Source: Dehalococcoidia bacterium
Lineage (GTDB): Bacteria; Chloroflexota; Dehalococcoidia; DSTF01; JACRBR01
Direction of reading: 5' to 3'
Length of the DNA: 64,000 nucleotides
Assembly (NCBI GenBank): GCA_021462855.1
Contig: JAJTXQ010000034.1
Span: forward strand, 5,001-69,000
Shown: one piece after another, positions 15,289 through 24,115 of the stretch
Numbering within the stretch: position 1 is the stretch's first letter
Layout of the letters: every line of letters begins with the position of its first letter
Notes under the pieces: model-generated
What the model was told of the DNA's origin: nothing
The model's database searches: none
The model's input: the letters and a program-made list of their open reading frames with translations, nothing else
Translations under genes and position numbers: made by a program

Positions 15289-16551
15289 TCACAGCCGCCG
15301 CACCTGCGCGCTGCCGACGCCCGCGGAGAGCGCCGCGAGCGCCGCCACGACGCAGAACATCGCGATGGCGGCGGGCGTGCCGGTGCGCTCGGCGAGCGAC
15401 CCCATGAACAGCGCCCCGAACGGGTTCAGCCCCTGCACCATCGTGAACAGCGAGAGCACGCGCCCCCGGTACTCGTCCTCCAGGTTCAGCTGCAGCAGCG
15501 TCTGATTGAACGTGTTGAAGATGACGAGGTTCATGCCGCCCAGCACGAGCAGCGCGAACGACAGCACGTACACGCGCGAGAACGAGAACGCGAAGATCAT
15601 GCTGATGTACAACACGAGCGCCACGCTCATGATCCGCCCCTTGTTCCGCACCTGCGCGAACTGCGCCACGATCAGCGTCATGATGATGGAACCGACGCCG
15701 ACGCCCGTCTGCAGCAGCCCGTACCCCTGCGCGCCTACGTGCAGGTAGTCCGCCGCCATCGACGGCATGAGTTGCAGGTAGGGGTACACGAGCAGCGTCG
15801 GCACCGCCTGCAACAGCACGAGCCGCCGCAGCACCGCGTGGCGCGCCAGGAACGCGATGCCGAGCCGCATGCTCCGCAGCACCGGCTCCGTGGTCCGCGT
15901 CGCGACGTCGCGCAGGCGCAACTGCAGCAGCGTCACGCACGCCGCCGCGAAGAACATCGATTCGGCGAAGAACGACGACTGCACGCCGAAAAAGCCGATC
16001 ATCGCGCCGGAGACGTTCGGCGCGACGACGCGTGACATGTTCATCGCCCCCGCGTTAAGCGCGATCGCGTTCGGCAGCGCCTCCGGACCGACGGAGCTGT
16101 ACACCAGGTACTGGCGCACGGGGTTGTAGATGCTGCTCGCCGCGCCGCCCACGAACGCCGTGACGTACAGGTGCCACAGTTGCCCCTCGCCCGTGGCCAC
16201 GAGCATCCCGACGGCAAGCGCGTTGAGCGCGTTGATGCCGGTCGCCGTCCCGGCCAGCCACTTGCGGTCGACCCGCTCGGCGATCGCGCCCACCAGCGGC
16301 GAGATGAACAGGATGCTGAATCCGCGCAGGAACTGCACCAGCCCGAGCTGGAACGGCGAACCGGTGAGCGTATGGACGAGCCACCCCTGCCCGATCGACT
16401 CCATCCATTGCGCGAAGCCGCTCGCCAGCGTGCCCGTGATCAGCAGGCGAAAATTGCCGATGCGCAGCGAGTCAAACGCACCGCCGCTCGGGCGCGGGCC
16501 GGCGTCGTCAACGGCGATAGCATCGGGGTCGGTCGAGTCGGCGCGCGCCAT
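15289..16551 (-). CDS. MFS transporter (EntS/MFS_3-like exporter)
   Basis: A 420-residue inner-membrane transporter with about 12 hydrophobic helices. The N-terminal part FDSLRIGNFRLLITGTLASG and the loop ISPLVGAIAERVDRKW between TM2 and TM3 match the MFS_3 (enterobactin exporter-like) class, with the repeated loop GSLAERTG in the second half. The first 25 residues are hydrophilic. Substrate is unknown; relatives export siderophores or drugs. It stands alone between the NuoI/G-like operon and the phosphotransferase gene 35 bases upstream, and may be read with the latter. Confidence 0.85.
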   Translation of the reverse strand: MARADSTDPDAIAVDDAGPRPSGGAFDSLRIGNFRLLITGTLASGFAQWMESIGQGWLVHTLTGSPFQLGLVQFLRGFSILFISPLVGAIAERVDRKWLAGTATGINALNALAVGMLVATGEGQLWHLYVTAFVGGAASSIYNPVRQYLVYSSVGPEALPNAIALNAGAMNMSRVVAPNVSGAMIGFFGVQSSFFAESMFFAAACVTLLQLRLRDVATRTTEPVLRSMRLGIAFLARHAVLRRLVLLQAVPTLLVYPYLQLMPSMAADYLHVGAQGYGLLQTGVGVGSIIMTLIVAQFAQVRNKGRIMSVALVLYISMIFAFSFSRVYVLSFALLVLGGMNLVIFNTFNQTLLQLNLEDEYRGRVLSLFTMVQGLNPFGALFMGSLAERTGTPAAIAMFCVVAALAALSAGVGSAQVRRL

Positions 16552-16586
16552 GGACGGCGCAATCTATCGCGCCACGCCCCCTGGGG

Positions 16587-17606
16587 CTACGGCGCCAGCA
16601 GCGCGAGCGCGTAGTCCGCGAGTCCCGCGACCGCCGCCTGCGACGCGGCGAGCGCCGCCGTGTCCTCCGGGTGCCGCGCGAGGTGCCGCGCCGCCACGCC
16701 CTCGGCGATCACCGCCAGGCGCCACGCCGCGAACGCGCGATAGTACGCGATGCGCGACACGTCGGCGCCCGTGCGCGCTGCGTACCGCGCGAGCAGATCG
16801 TCGAGCGCCGGGAACCCGCCGGCCGGCGTAGGGTCGTTCGTCATCGGCAGCGGCCGCGACGGGGCGTGCCAGTAGATCGCCATGTGCCCCAGGTCGGCCA
16901 TCGGGTCGCCGAGCGTGCAGAGCTCCCAGTCGAGCACCGCCGCAACGCGCCGCGTCGCCGGGTCGACGATGCAGTTGCCGAACCGGTAGTCCCCGTGCAC
17001 GATCGTCGCCCGCCGCTGCTCCGGGATGCCCGCCGCCAGCCGTGTGGCGACCTCGTCGATCGCCGCCAGCTCGCGTGTCTTCGAGCCATCCCACTGCGCC
17101 GACCAGCGCCTGATCTGCCGCTCGACGTATCCCTCGTGACGCGACAACGCGCTGAGGCCCACGGCATCGAGGTCAACCGCGTGGAGGTCTGCCAGCACGT
17201 CGACGAGGTGGAACGACGCCTCGCGCCGCCCGTCGCGGTCGAGCACGGCGGCGCGCTCCGGCGTGTCAACCACGACGCCCTCCACGAACGCCGTGACGGC
17301 GAACGGCGCGCCGTTGACGGCATCGTCCTCGCACAGCGCCAGCGTCCCGGGCACGGGCACGCCCGTCGCCTGCAGCGCCGCGACGATCCGCCACTCGCGC
17401 GCCACGTCGTGCGCCGTCGCCAGCAGCTTGCCGAGCGGCGGCCGCCGCAGCACGAGCGCCCGCCCGCGCGCGTCCGTCGCCCTGTACGTGAGGTTCGAGC
17501 GGCCACCCGTGATCAGGTCGTACCGCAGCGGCGGCGCCCCCCCGGCGATGTGCGCGGCGAGCCACGCGTCGACGCGCGGAGCGTCGATGCCTTCGGGCGC
17601 AATCAT
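16587..17606 (-). CDS. Aminoglycoside phosphotransferase-fold kinase (ACAD10-like)
   Basis: A 339-residue APH/choline-kinase-fold protein of the phosphotransferase family often found with acyl-CoA metabolism (ACAD10/FadE36-like). The catalytic loop is IVHGDYRFGNCIVD and the metal motif is VLDWELCTLGDP. The N-lobe shows the ITGGRSNLTYR and VLRRPPLGKLLATAHD patterns of that subgroup rather than true antibiotic kinases. ATG 17606 overlaps the upstream aldo/keto reductase stop (ATGA). It probably phosphorylates a hydroxyacyl substrate; drug resistance is unlikely. Confidence 0.85.
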   Translation of the reverse strand: MIAPEGIDAPRVDAWLAAHIAGGAPPLRYDLITGGRSNLTYRATDARGRALVLRRPPLGKLLATAHDVAREWRIVAALQATGVPVPGTLALCEDDAVNGAPFAVTAFVEGVVVDTPERAAVLDRDGRREASFHLVDVLADLHAVDLDAVGLSALSRHEGYVERQIRRWSAQWDGSKTRELAAIDEVATRLAAGIPEQRRATIVHGDYRFGNCIVDPATRRVAAVLDWELCTLGDPMADLGHMAIYWHAPSRPLPMTNDPTPAGGFPALDDLLARYAARTGADVSRIAYYRAFAAWRLAVIAEGVAARHLARHPEDTAALAASQAAVAGLADYALALLAP

Positions 17607-18559
17607 CCCCGTGCCCTGCGCTGCGTAATGCGGTCGAGCTCGGCGAGCTCGCCGGCGCTCAGTTTCGCGCCGCCGCCGCGCACGTTCGCTTCCACCTGCT
17701 CGGGCCGTGTCGCGCCGGCGATCACGCTCGACACGTGCGGCTGCGCGGCGAGCCACCCCACGGCGACGTCGGTCAGCTCCCGCCCGCTCGACGACGCGAA
17801 CGCCCGCAACGCGTCGAGCGTGTCGAAGTTGGCGTCAGTCAGCACCGTCTTCGAACGCTCTCCCCACGCCGCAAGACGGGTGCCCTCCGGCAGTTCCGCG
17901 CCGCGCTCGTACTTGCCGGTGAGGAACCCCGCGGCGAGCGGGAAGTACGGCAGCACGCCAAGCCCGAAGCGGTTGCACGCGGGCACGAGCTCCTGCTCGA
18001 CCCGCCGCTCGAGCAGGTTGTACTGGTTCTGGGCCGAGACGAACGGCGCCAGGTGCGCATCGCGCGCGATCCACTGCGCGTCGGCCACCTGCCACGCGGC
18101 GTAGTTGGAGCAGCCGGTGTACCGCACCTTCCCCGCGCGCACGAGATCATCGAGCGCGCGCATCGTCTCTTCGACGGGCGTGAGCGGATCGGGAAAGTGC
18201 ACCTGGTACAGGTCGATGTAGTCCGTGCCCAGCCGCCGCAGGCTCGCCTCGACGGCCGACATGATGTACCGCCGCGATGCGCCGGAGGTGTACGGCCCTT
18301 CGCCCATCGGCATGCCGAACTTCGTCGCGACCACCGCTTGCCGCCGGTCCGCGCCAAGCGCCCGGCCGAGGATCTCCTCCGACGTCCCGCGCCCGCCGTA
18401 GACGTCCGCGGTGTCGAAGAAGTTGATGCCCAGGTCGAGCGCCTTGCGCACCACGGCCGTCGACTGCTCCTCGCCGGAGCGCATGCCGAAGTTGTTGCAG
18501 CCGAGGCCCACGACCGACACTTGCAGCCCCGATGCACCGAGGTTCCGGTACTCCATCAT
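17603..18559 (-). CDS. Aldo/keto reductase
   Basis: A 318-residue NADPH-dependent oxidoreductase with a TIM barrel. The catalytic tetrad is recognisable: Asp in FFDTADVYGG, Tyr in the same segment, Lys in VATKFGM and His in YQVHFPD. The motif IPYFPLA appears as LPYFPLAAGFLTGKY. It belongs to the YhdN/Kv-beta-like (AKR11-like) group. Two ATGs in tandem (18559, 18556) follow GGGAGG; the first has the better spacing (5 bases). It is the first gene of a two-gene unit with the phosphotransferase. Confidence 0.9.
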   Translation of the reverse strand: MMEYRNLGASGLQVSVVGLGCNNFGMRSGEEQSTAVVRKALDLGINFFDTADVYGGRGTSEEILGRALGADRRQAVVATKFGMPMGEGPYTSGASRRYIMSAVEASLRRLGTDYIDLYQVHFPDPLTPVEETMRALDDLVRAGKVRYTGCSNYAAWQVADAQWIARDAHLAPFVSAQNQYNLLERRVEQELVPACNRFGLGVLPYFPLAAGFLTGKYERGAELPEGTRLAAWGERSKTVLTDANFDTLDALRAFASSSGRELTDVAVGWLAAQPHVSSVIAGATRPEQVEANVRGGGAKLSAGELAELDRITQRRARG

Positions 18560-18669
18560 CGTGTCCTCCCGCCGCCATCTTGCCGCACCCCCGCGGCGCC
18601 GGCCAGCGGCGGCCGCTTGACCGCGGCGCCGCGACCGCACCACACTCAGCCGCTGGAATCGGAGATGGC

Positions 18670-20331
18670 GTGTCGTTCTTCATCTTCCTGGTCGTGGCCG
18701 CGCCGATCGCCGCGGCGACCGTCTTCGGCGCCGGGCGCGCGCGCGACCGCACGACCGCCGTCGCCATCTGCGTCGCCGGCGCCGCGGCGGTGATGATCAT
18801 CGACGGCGTCTTCCACGTGCGGTTCTACGCCGACGACTCGTTCATCACACTGCGGTACGCGCGCAACCTCGCCGACGGGAACGGCCCGGTGTGGAACCCC
18901 GGCGAGCGCGTCGAGGGCTACACCAGCTTCGCATGGATGGCGCTCCTCGCCGGCATGTACCGGGTCGGCTTCGATCTCGAAGACGCGTCGCTCGTCCTGT
19001 CCTACACCGCCATGGCCGGGACGCTCGCCGCCGTCGCCGGCGTCTGGTCGCTCTGGCGCGACAGCGAGCGCCCGGCGCAGATCATCGACCGGCCGGCGAC
19101 GCTCGCGACGGCGCTGCTCCTCACCGGCGTGTCGGCGCCCGTCGTCGTCTGGGGGTTCTCCGGGATGGAGACGCCGCTCGCCGCGTGCTTGCTCACCGCC
19201 GGCGCCTTTCTGCTGTTGCGTGAGCAGCGCGATGGCGGCGTGCCCTACTCCGCGCTCGTCTTCGCCGCCGGCGCGATGACGAGGCCGGAGTTCCTGCCGG
19301 TCGCTGCGGCCACGGCCGCGTGGCTCGCGCTCGCCGGCTGGCGGGCTGACCCTCGCGCGGCGTTGCGGCGAGCGCTGCTCTGGTCCGGCGTGTTCGCCGC
19401 GGCGTACGTGCCGTACTTCGCGTGGCGGTACGCGTACTACGGCTACATCTTCCCGAACACCTACTACGTGAAGGTCGGCAACGACCAGCTGACCCTCGAG
19501 CGCGGGCTTTCGTACCTCTACACCCACGGCAGCATGGCGCTGCTGCTACCGCTGATGCTCGGCGTCGCGGTGGCGGCGGCGGCGCTTCCGCGCGTGGCGC
19601 GGGACCATGCGCGCTACATCCTGCTCATTGCCACGTTGTGGCTCGTCGTCGTGGTGGTCGAGGGCGGCGACGCGTTCTCGCATGGCCGCTTTCTCATGCC
19701 GGTGATCCCGCTCGTCACGCTCGCCGGCGTCGCCGGCATCGCCACCGCGCTCGATGCGGCGGTCGCCGGCCGGCGCGCGCTTGGCGCGGTCGCGCTCGCC
19801 GCGGCCACGGCCGCCGCGCTCTCGCTGGCGCAGGCGTCGACGGCCGGCGACCGCGAGTTCGGGCGGCGCGCCATCGCCGACTGGCGCGATTCCGGCGAGT
19901 TGCTCGCCGCGCGCGTGCCCGAGGGGTACACCGTCGGCGTCTTCGCCGCCGGCGCGATCCCGTACTACTCGCAGCTCCCGTCGCTCGACCTTCTCGGCCT
20001 CACCGACGAGACGATCGCGCACTCGCCGTCGCTCGCGACCGCGAGCACCATCCCGGCGCACGAGAAGGCCAACACCGAATACGTCCTCACCGAAGCGCGT
20101 CCGGAGATCATCATCATCGGCGGCGTCGGCTTCCAGCCCGAGCTTCGCTCAACGATCACCGCCGCCGGCGCGACGATCGGCATCCCGGCGTACTCCACGC
20201 TGGTTACTGACCCGCGCACGTGGGAGCTGTACCAGATGAGCGCGCTCCGCCTCGGCGCTCGCTGGCTCAACTTCCTCCAACGGAAGGACACGCTCGGCAC
20301 ATTCCGTCCGGACTGGACGGAGGACGAGTAG
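18670..20331 (+). CDS. GT-C-type membrane glycosyltransferase (AftB/ZomB-like)
   Basis: A 553-residue polytopic membrane protein with about ten hydrophobic helices. The first periplasmic loop has DDSFITLRYARNLADG, then GPVWNPGERVEGYTSF, the signature of polyprenyl-phosphate-sugar-dependent GT-C enzymes resembling arabinofuranosyltransferases. The paired acidic residues are the presumed catalytic site. The C-terminal part is a soluble extracytoplasmic domain. The start is GTG 18670 after GGAG (6-base gap); further upstream the frame overlaps the divergent aldo/keto reductase. It probably adds a sugar to a surface glycan or glycolipid; the sugar is unknown. Confidence 0.8.
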   Translation: MSFFIFLVVAAPIAAATVFGAGRARDRTTAVAICVAGAAAVMIIDGVFHVRFYADDSFITLRYARNLADGNGPVWNPGERVEGYTSFAWMALLAGMYRVGFDLEDASLVLSYTAMAGTLAAVAGVWSLWRDSERPAQIIDRPATLATALLLTGVSAPVVVWGFSGMETPLAACLLTAGAFLLLREQRDGGVPYSALVFAAGAMTRPEFLPVAAATAAWLALAGWRADPRAALRRALLWSGVFAAAYVPYFAWRYAYYGYIFPNTYYVKVGNDQLTLERGLSYLYTHGSMALLLPLMLGVAVAAAALPRVARDHARYILLIATLWLVVVVVEGGDAFSHGRFLMPVIPLVTLAGVAGIATALDAAVAGRRALGAVALAAATAAALSLAQASTAGDREFGRRAIADWRDSGELLAARVPEGYTVGVFAAGAIPYYSQLPSLDLLGLTDETIAHSPSLATASTIPAHEKANTEYVLTEARPEIIIIGGVGFQPELRSTITAAGATIGIPAYSTLVTDPRTWELYQMSALRLGARWLNFLQRKDTLGTFRPDWTEDE

Positions 20332-20472
20332 CCCGGGAAAGCGCGCCGGGTAGCCTCTTGCAATCGACGCAGCGCGATGGCACACTGCGATTCCTATAGA
20401 GCGATCCGATATCCGGAGCGCTGGCGCGCACACCACTCCCCCGCCGGCGGCGGGCAACCCAGGGGGAATCGC

Positions 20473-21393
20473 GTGGACCTCGGGCAAGTCGAGGCGTTCG
20501 TGCAGGTCGCTCAGCAGCGGAGCTTCAGCAAGGCCGCCGAGACGCTGTTCCTTACACAACCATCGGTCACGGCGCGGATCCAGTCGCTCGAACGCGACCT
20601 CGGCGAGGCGCTGTTCGAGCGCAACGGCCGCGGCGTGCGCCTCACCGAGATGGGCAGCGCGTTCCTCCCGTACGCCCGGCGCGCGCTCAAGGCGCTGCAG
20701 GAGGGCCGCGACGCGATCGAGGGCATGCGCAACCTGGACATCGGCACGCTCAAGCTGGGCTCCGCGCTCACCGTAAGCACCTACGTCCTGCCGCCGATCC
20801 TCAAGCGCTACTGCGCCGCGCATCCGGGCGTCGAGGTCAGCGTGCACACCGGGCGCTCCGAGCAGGTGCTGCAGATGGTGCTGTCCGACGAGGTGCATTG
20901 CGCGCTCGAACGCACGGTGCACCACGCCGACATCATCACCATCCCGCTCTACGAAGACGACCTCGTGCTCGTCGCCGCGCCGGACCACCGGTTCTCCTCT
21001 GAGCGCCGCGCGTCGATCGAGGAGGTAGGCCGTGAGTCGCTCGTGCTCTTCGACAAGGGGTCCAGCTACAACGCGCTGATCCAGGGCGTGTTCCGCCAGC
21101 ACGGCATCGTCCCGAAGACGACGATGGACATGGACACGATCGAGGCGACGAAGAAGATGGTCGAGGAAGGGCTCGGCATCGCCCTGCTGCCGAAGGTGTC
21201 GGCGGAACGCGAAGTCGACATGGGGCGGCTGGTGCCCATCGCCATCACCAACGCGACGCTGCCCCGGCGGCAGATCTCGCTGATCTTCCGCAAGAACCGC
21301 AAGCACCCGCGCGCCGTGCAGGCGTTCTTCACACTCCTCGGCGACATGTACGAGGTCACGCTGCCGGAGGCAGCGCTTACCGGCGTCGCGTAG
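20473..21393 (+). CDS. LysR-family transcriptional regulator
   Basis: A 306-residue regulator. The N-terminal winged helix-turn-helix is textbook (FVQVAQQRSFSKAAETLFLT then QPSVTARIQSLERDLG). A linker helix follows, then a periplasmic-binding-protein-like effector domain from about residue 90. The start is GTG 20473, 6 bases after AGGGGG. The 140 bases before it hold the intergenic region to the glycosyltransferase gene. LysR proteins usually control a divergent neighbour, but no divergent gene is present here. The 3' end overlaps the convergent nfo gene by 17 bases. Confidence 0.92.
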   Translation: MDLGQVEAFVQVAQQRSFSKAAETLFLTQPSVTARIQSLERDLGEALFERNGRGVRLTEMGSAFLPYARRALKALQEGRDAIEGMRNLDIGTLKLGSALTVSTYVLPPILKRYCAAHPGVEVSVHTGRSEQVLQMVLSDEVHCALERTVHHADIITIPLYEDDLVLVAAPDHRFSSERRASIEEVGRESLVLFDKGSSYNALIQGVFRQHGIVPKTTMDMDTIEATKKMVEEGLGIALLPKVSAEREVDMGRLVPIAITNATLPRRQISLIFRKNRKHPRAVQAFFTLLGDMYEVTLPEAALTGVA

Positions 21394-22267
21394 GCTTCGC
21401 GGCCGGCGCCGCGACGCCGTCGCGGATCTCCTTCATGAGGTCGATGTTCGGTTTGTCCGGCCCCTTGCCCGCGCCGTCGATCTTGTAGCCCGGCACCTCG
21501 AGCAGGAACGGCACATCGGCGAACACCGGGTGCGCGGCGATCGCCTCGAACCCCGCACGGCCGATGTGCCCTTCGCCGATGTTCTCGTGCAGGTCGCGGC
21601 CCGCGCCGAGCGGCGCCTTCGAGTCGTTGCAGTGCACCGCCGCGACGTTCGCCGCGCCGATCTCGCCGTCGAGCTCGCGCATCGCCGCTGCTACACCCTC
21701 GCTGCTGCTCAGGTCATACCCTGCGGCGAACGCGTGGCACGTGTCGATGCACACCTTCGCGCGAGAGTTGTCGATGCGCTTGAGGATCTGGCCCAGGTCG
21801 GCGAACTTCGAGCCGATCGTCCCGCCCTGCCCCGCCGAGTTCTCGAAGATCATCCAGGTGTCGTCGGGCGTCTCGGCGAGCACCTGCGTCGCCGCCTCGC
21901 AGATCTGGTCGAACACCGCTTCGAGTCCGAGCCCTTTGTGGCTGCCGGTGTGGAAGATGACGCCCCGCACGCCGAGGCGTCCGGCAAGGTTCAGGCTGCT
22001 GCGCAGCGTGCTCGCCGACGTCTTGAAGATCTTCGCGTCGGCGCTGGCGAGGTTCATCAGGTACTTGCCGTGGATGAACGCCGGCGCAAGGCCGGATGCC
22101 GCCATCGTCTCGCGGAACTGCGCGACGCCGGCATCGTCGATGCGCGCCGTGCCCCACTGCTGCGGCGCCGACTCGAAGAACTGCACGCACTCCGCGCCGA
22201 TCGCCTTCGCGCGATCGAACGCCGTATGCAGCCCGCCGGACGTCGAGACGTGCGCGCCGATCTTCAT
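21377..22267 (-). CDS. nfo: Endonuclease IV (AP endonuclease)
   Basis: A 296-residue AP-endonuclease-2 family TIM-barrel enzyme that cuts DNA 5' of abasic sites. Trinuclear zinc site segments are visible: KIGAHVSTSGGLH, IFENSAGQGG, CIDTCHAFAAGYD, VHCNDSKAPLGAGRDLHENI and GEGHIG. Length is normal, with a short Pro/Lys/Arg tail. ATG 22267 overlaps the stop of the upstream HMA-like gene (ATGA). It shares 17 bases with the convergent lysR gene. Confidence 0.94.
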   Translation of the reverse strand: MKIGAHVSTSGGLHTAFDRAKAIGAECVQFFESAPQQWGTARIDDAGVAQFRETMAASGLAPAFIHGKYLMNLASADAKIFKTSASTLRSSLNLAGRLGVRGVIFHTGSHKGLGLEAVFDQICEAATQVLAETPDDTWMIFENSAGQGGTIGSKFADLGQILKRIDNSRAKVCIDTCHAFAAGYDLSSSEGVAAAMRELDGEIGAANVAAVHCNDSKAPLGAGRDLHENIGEGHIGRAGFEAIAAHPVFADVPFLLEVPGYKIDGAGKGPDKPNIDLMKEIRDGVAAPAAKPTRRR

Positions 22268-22581
22268 GCCGCGACCCGCCGCCGGGCCGGACGCGCGAGC
22301 GCCGCGAGCCACCGCCGCACGAATGCGAACGCGACGACGCGCTGCACCGCGCGGTCGTACGCCGCCTCTGCCGTCGGCGGGCCGGTGACCTCCGCCGTGC
22401 CGCTCGCGAAATCGACGCGGACAGAGCGCACGCCGTCGACCCGCCGCAGCGCAGACGCCGTCCGCCGCGCGCCGACGGCGTCGCACACGAGACCTTCGAT
22501 GCGCAGGCGCGTCACGTCACCGTCGCGCGCAATGAGACGCAGGCGCGGTCGTTCCAGCAACCGGTGCAGCAGGAGACGCAT
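22264..22581 (-). CDS. Small HMA-like (heavy-metal-associated fold) protein
   Basis: A 105-residue basic protein. The central part, LRIEGLVCDAVGARRTAS then ALRRVDGVRSVRVDFASGTA, follows the beta-alpha-beta pattern of HMA domains, but the metal-binding CxxC is reduced to one Cys (GLVCDAVGARR). It therefore probably does not carry copper in the usual way. N- and C-terminal Arg-rich segments flank it. A TATACT hexamer lies 9 bases before the ATG, predicting a very short leader. It is coupled by ATGA to nfo; a functional link is not obvious. Confidence 0.6.
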   Translation of the reverse strand: MRLLLHRLLERPRLRLIARDGDVTRLRIEGLVCDAVGARRTASALRRVDGVRSVRVDFASGTAEVTGPPTAEAAYDRAVQRVVAFAFVRRWLAALARPARRRVAA

Positions 22582-22637
22582 GGCGATCGCAGTATACGCA
22601 GGCGGGGCGCCCGCAGTTCGACCTGCCGCGAGCGTGG

Positions 22638-23332
22638 CTACCCGTTACAGAGGGAGAGCCCTTCCGCGTAGTCGATCTCGTGGAGATAGCGGTCGATGTC
22701 GAACACGGAGTACACCGTGGTGGGGCTCAACGCCGTATTGACAGCCATGCAGTCAACGAGCGTTCCCTGATGAACATGATAACCATCCCAAGAGCACCCT
22801 ACGTTGTCCAAGGTGGTGGCACCCACCGTGTGACTAGTCTTGTTCCCCGGGTACGGAGCAGCGTACAGGCTCATCGCAACGCCAGTGCCGATCGTTCGGC
22901 TCGTATGAAGCCAACGTAACTCACCGTGTAACCCCCCAGCCACGTCGACCATCCCGATATTCACGATGTCACACGCCGTTGCGGAGGTACCACCCGACGC
23001 GTATGCGCGCATCGTAACGTGGTTCGGAGAGCTGCTAAATCCCCAACTCCTCAGGCGAGTCGCGGCCGAACGATCGCCGAAGCAGATCGAGGCGGTATGG
23101 TCTCCAAACACGTCGATCGACCGATTCGGGGAGTGAACTGGCGGGTTGTAAACCCCAGTGCACCAGTTCAGCGGGCTCCCACGCCAAGCGAAGACATCAT
23201 GTAAAGGTCGATGTGCGGGCCCGCGGCATACGCTCGTTGCGAATCATGCGCCTGACCGTACAAGAACAGCGTAATGGTTAGCGCCCAGCACCCTGCTAGA
23301 AACCCCAGCGCCCGTGCCGGCAGAATCGTCAT
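22638..23332 (-). pseudogene. Secreted protein gene with a frameshift
   Basis: ATG 23332 overlaps the TGA of the upstream gene (ATGA) and opens a 54-codon frame: a signal-like segment LGFLAGCWALTITLFLYGQ, then AAGPHIDLYMM, ending at TGA 23170-23168. The neighbouring frame is open from about 23240 to TAG 22638. Before its first possible start (GTG 23111) it already reads like protein: FAWRGSPLNWCTGVYNPP, then SPNRSIDVFGDHTASICFGD. Joining the frames with a shift equal to one missing base between about 23240 and 23170 restores a 231-residue secreted protein with several Cys. It could be a real inactivating mutation, a sequencing or assembly error, or programmed frameshifting. I recognise no family. 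Composition is lower in G+C than the genome. Confidence 0.65.
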
Positions 23333-23973
23333 GGCATGATCTCCTCGGCGTGCTTCACTGCGGCCTCTGCGGATCGTGCAAACTCAACGAAGACAACAAT
23401 TCCCTGCGCTTCGCCGCTTGGAGCACGTTCGAGTACTGCGAGATTGGCTTTCGCGTAGGGGTAACCGTCGACCGGGCGCTCTAGAAGTGCGGCGTGACCC
23501 TCGACGGTGATCAACTCGAGCCGCTCCTTGGGCGCATCCCGGACCAAAGGAATCGGCAGGGCGTTGATGTAGGCGCGGCTCAGTGCGGAACCGTCACCAT
23601 ACGCGACGTGCCCGTCGCCGCCCTCGTTGTTCACGATGACGATTCCTTCCTCGGGGCAGGCCCAACCAACACCCCCATCGGTGAAGGCCGGGGACCATAG
23701 CTCGGCGCCCGCGAGTTCGTCACCTGGTAGAACCTGAGTCATTGGCTGATTCCCCGCACAGCCGAACACGTTCGCACCAGCATCCTCGCCAAGGGGAAGC
23801 ACCAAGAACTCCCCCATCCGGCCCGTAAAGCGAGTCTTTGCCGCCTCCTCGCCCATCTTCCGATGAATGAGGTTGGAAATGGGTTCGCCCCCCTCGGCAC
23901 CGAGGGCAAACCAAGCTGATGCACCAAGCGCCACGACCGATACGAGAATGGCAACGGGCTTCCAGAGTGGCAT
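23329..23973 (-). CDS. Membrane-anchored or secreted protein of unknown function
   Basis: A 214-residue protein with an N-terminal hydrophobic helix (residues 6-25, PVAILVSVVALGASAWFALG) acting as signal peptide or anchor; there is no lipobox. Two cysteines (about residues 72 and 105) could pair outside the cell. The C-terminal region has ITVEGHAALLERPVDGYPYA then VLERAPSGEAQGIVVFVEFA, compatible with an alpha/beta domain. I recognise no family. ATG 23973 follows GGAGG. It overlaps the frameshifted secreted gene downstream by ATGA, the same layout as the 5872/6486 pair. It is also lower in G+C than its neighbours. Confidence 0.65.
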   Translation of the reverse strand: MPLWKPVAILVSVVALGASAWFALGAEGGEPISNLIHRKMGEEAAKTRFTGRMGEFLVLPLGEDAGANVFGCAGNQPMTQVLPGDELAGAELWSPAFTDGGVGWACPEEGIVIVNNEGGDGHVAYGDGSALSRAYINALPIPLVRDAPKERLELITVEGHAALLERPVDGYPYAKANLAVLERAPSGEAQGIVVFVEFARSAEAAVKHAEEIMP

Positions 23974-24115
23974 AGGCCCTCCGATTAGAAGTTCGATTCC
24001 GCGTCCACTTTACTCCTGCTAGCAAGATCGTCGATGAATCCGTTGTGTGTTGGCCCGTCGCGCATCGGCCGACCATAATGACGGCGCCGGACCCCCGTCA
24101 CCCGAATCGAGCGTT

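Noticed and set aside
17603-17606. The phosphotransferase at 16587 as an antibiotic kinase
   Set aside because: Its motifs fit the ACAD10-like acyl-metabolism branch, and it is coupled to an aldo/keto reductase.
23111-23332. Programmed ribosomal frameshifting in the secreted gene
   Set aside because: No slippery heptamer or clear downstream stem at the shift zone; a simple one-base loss is the easier explanation.
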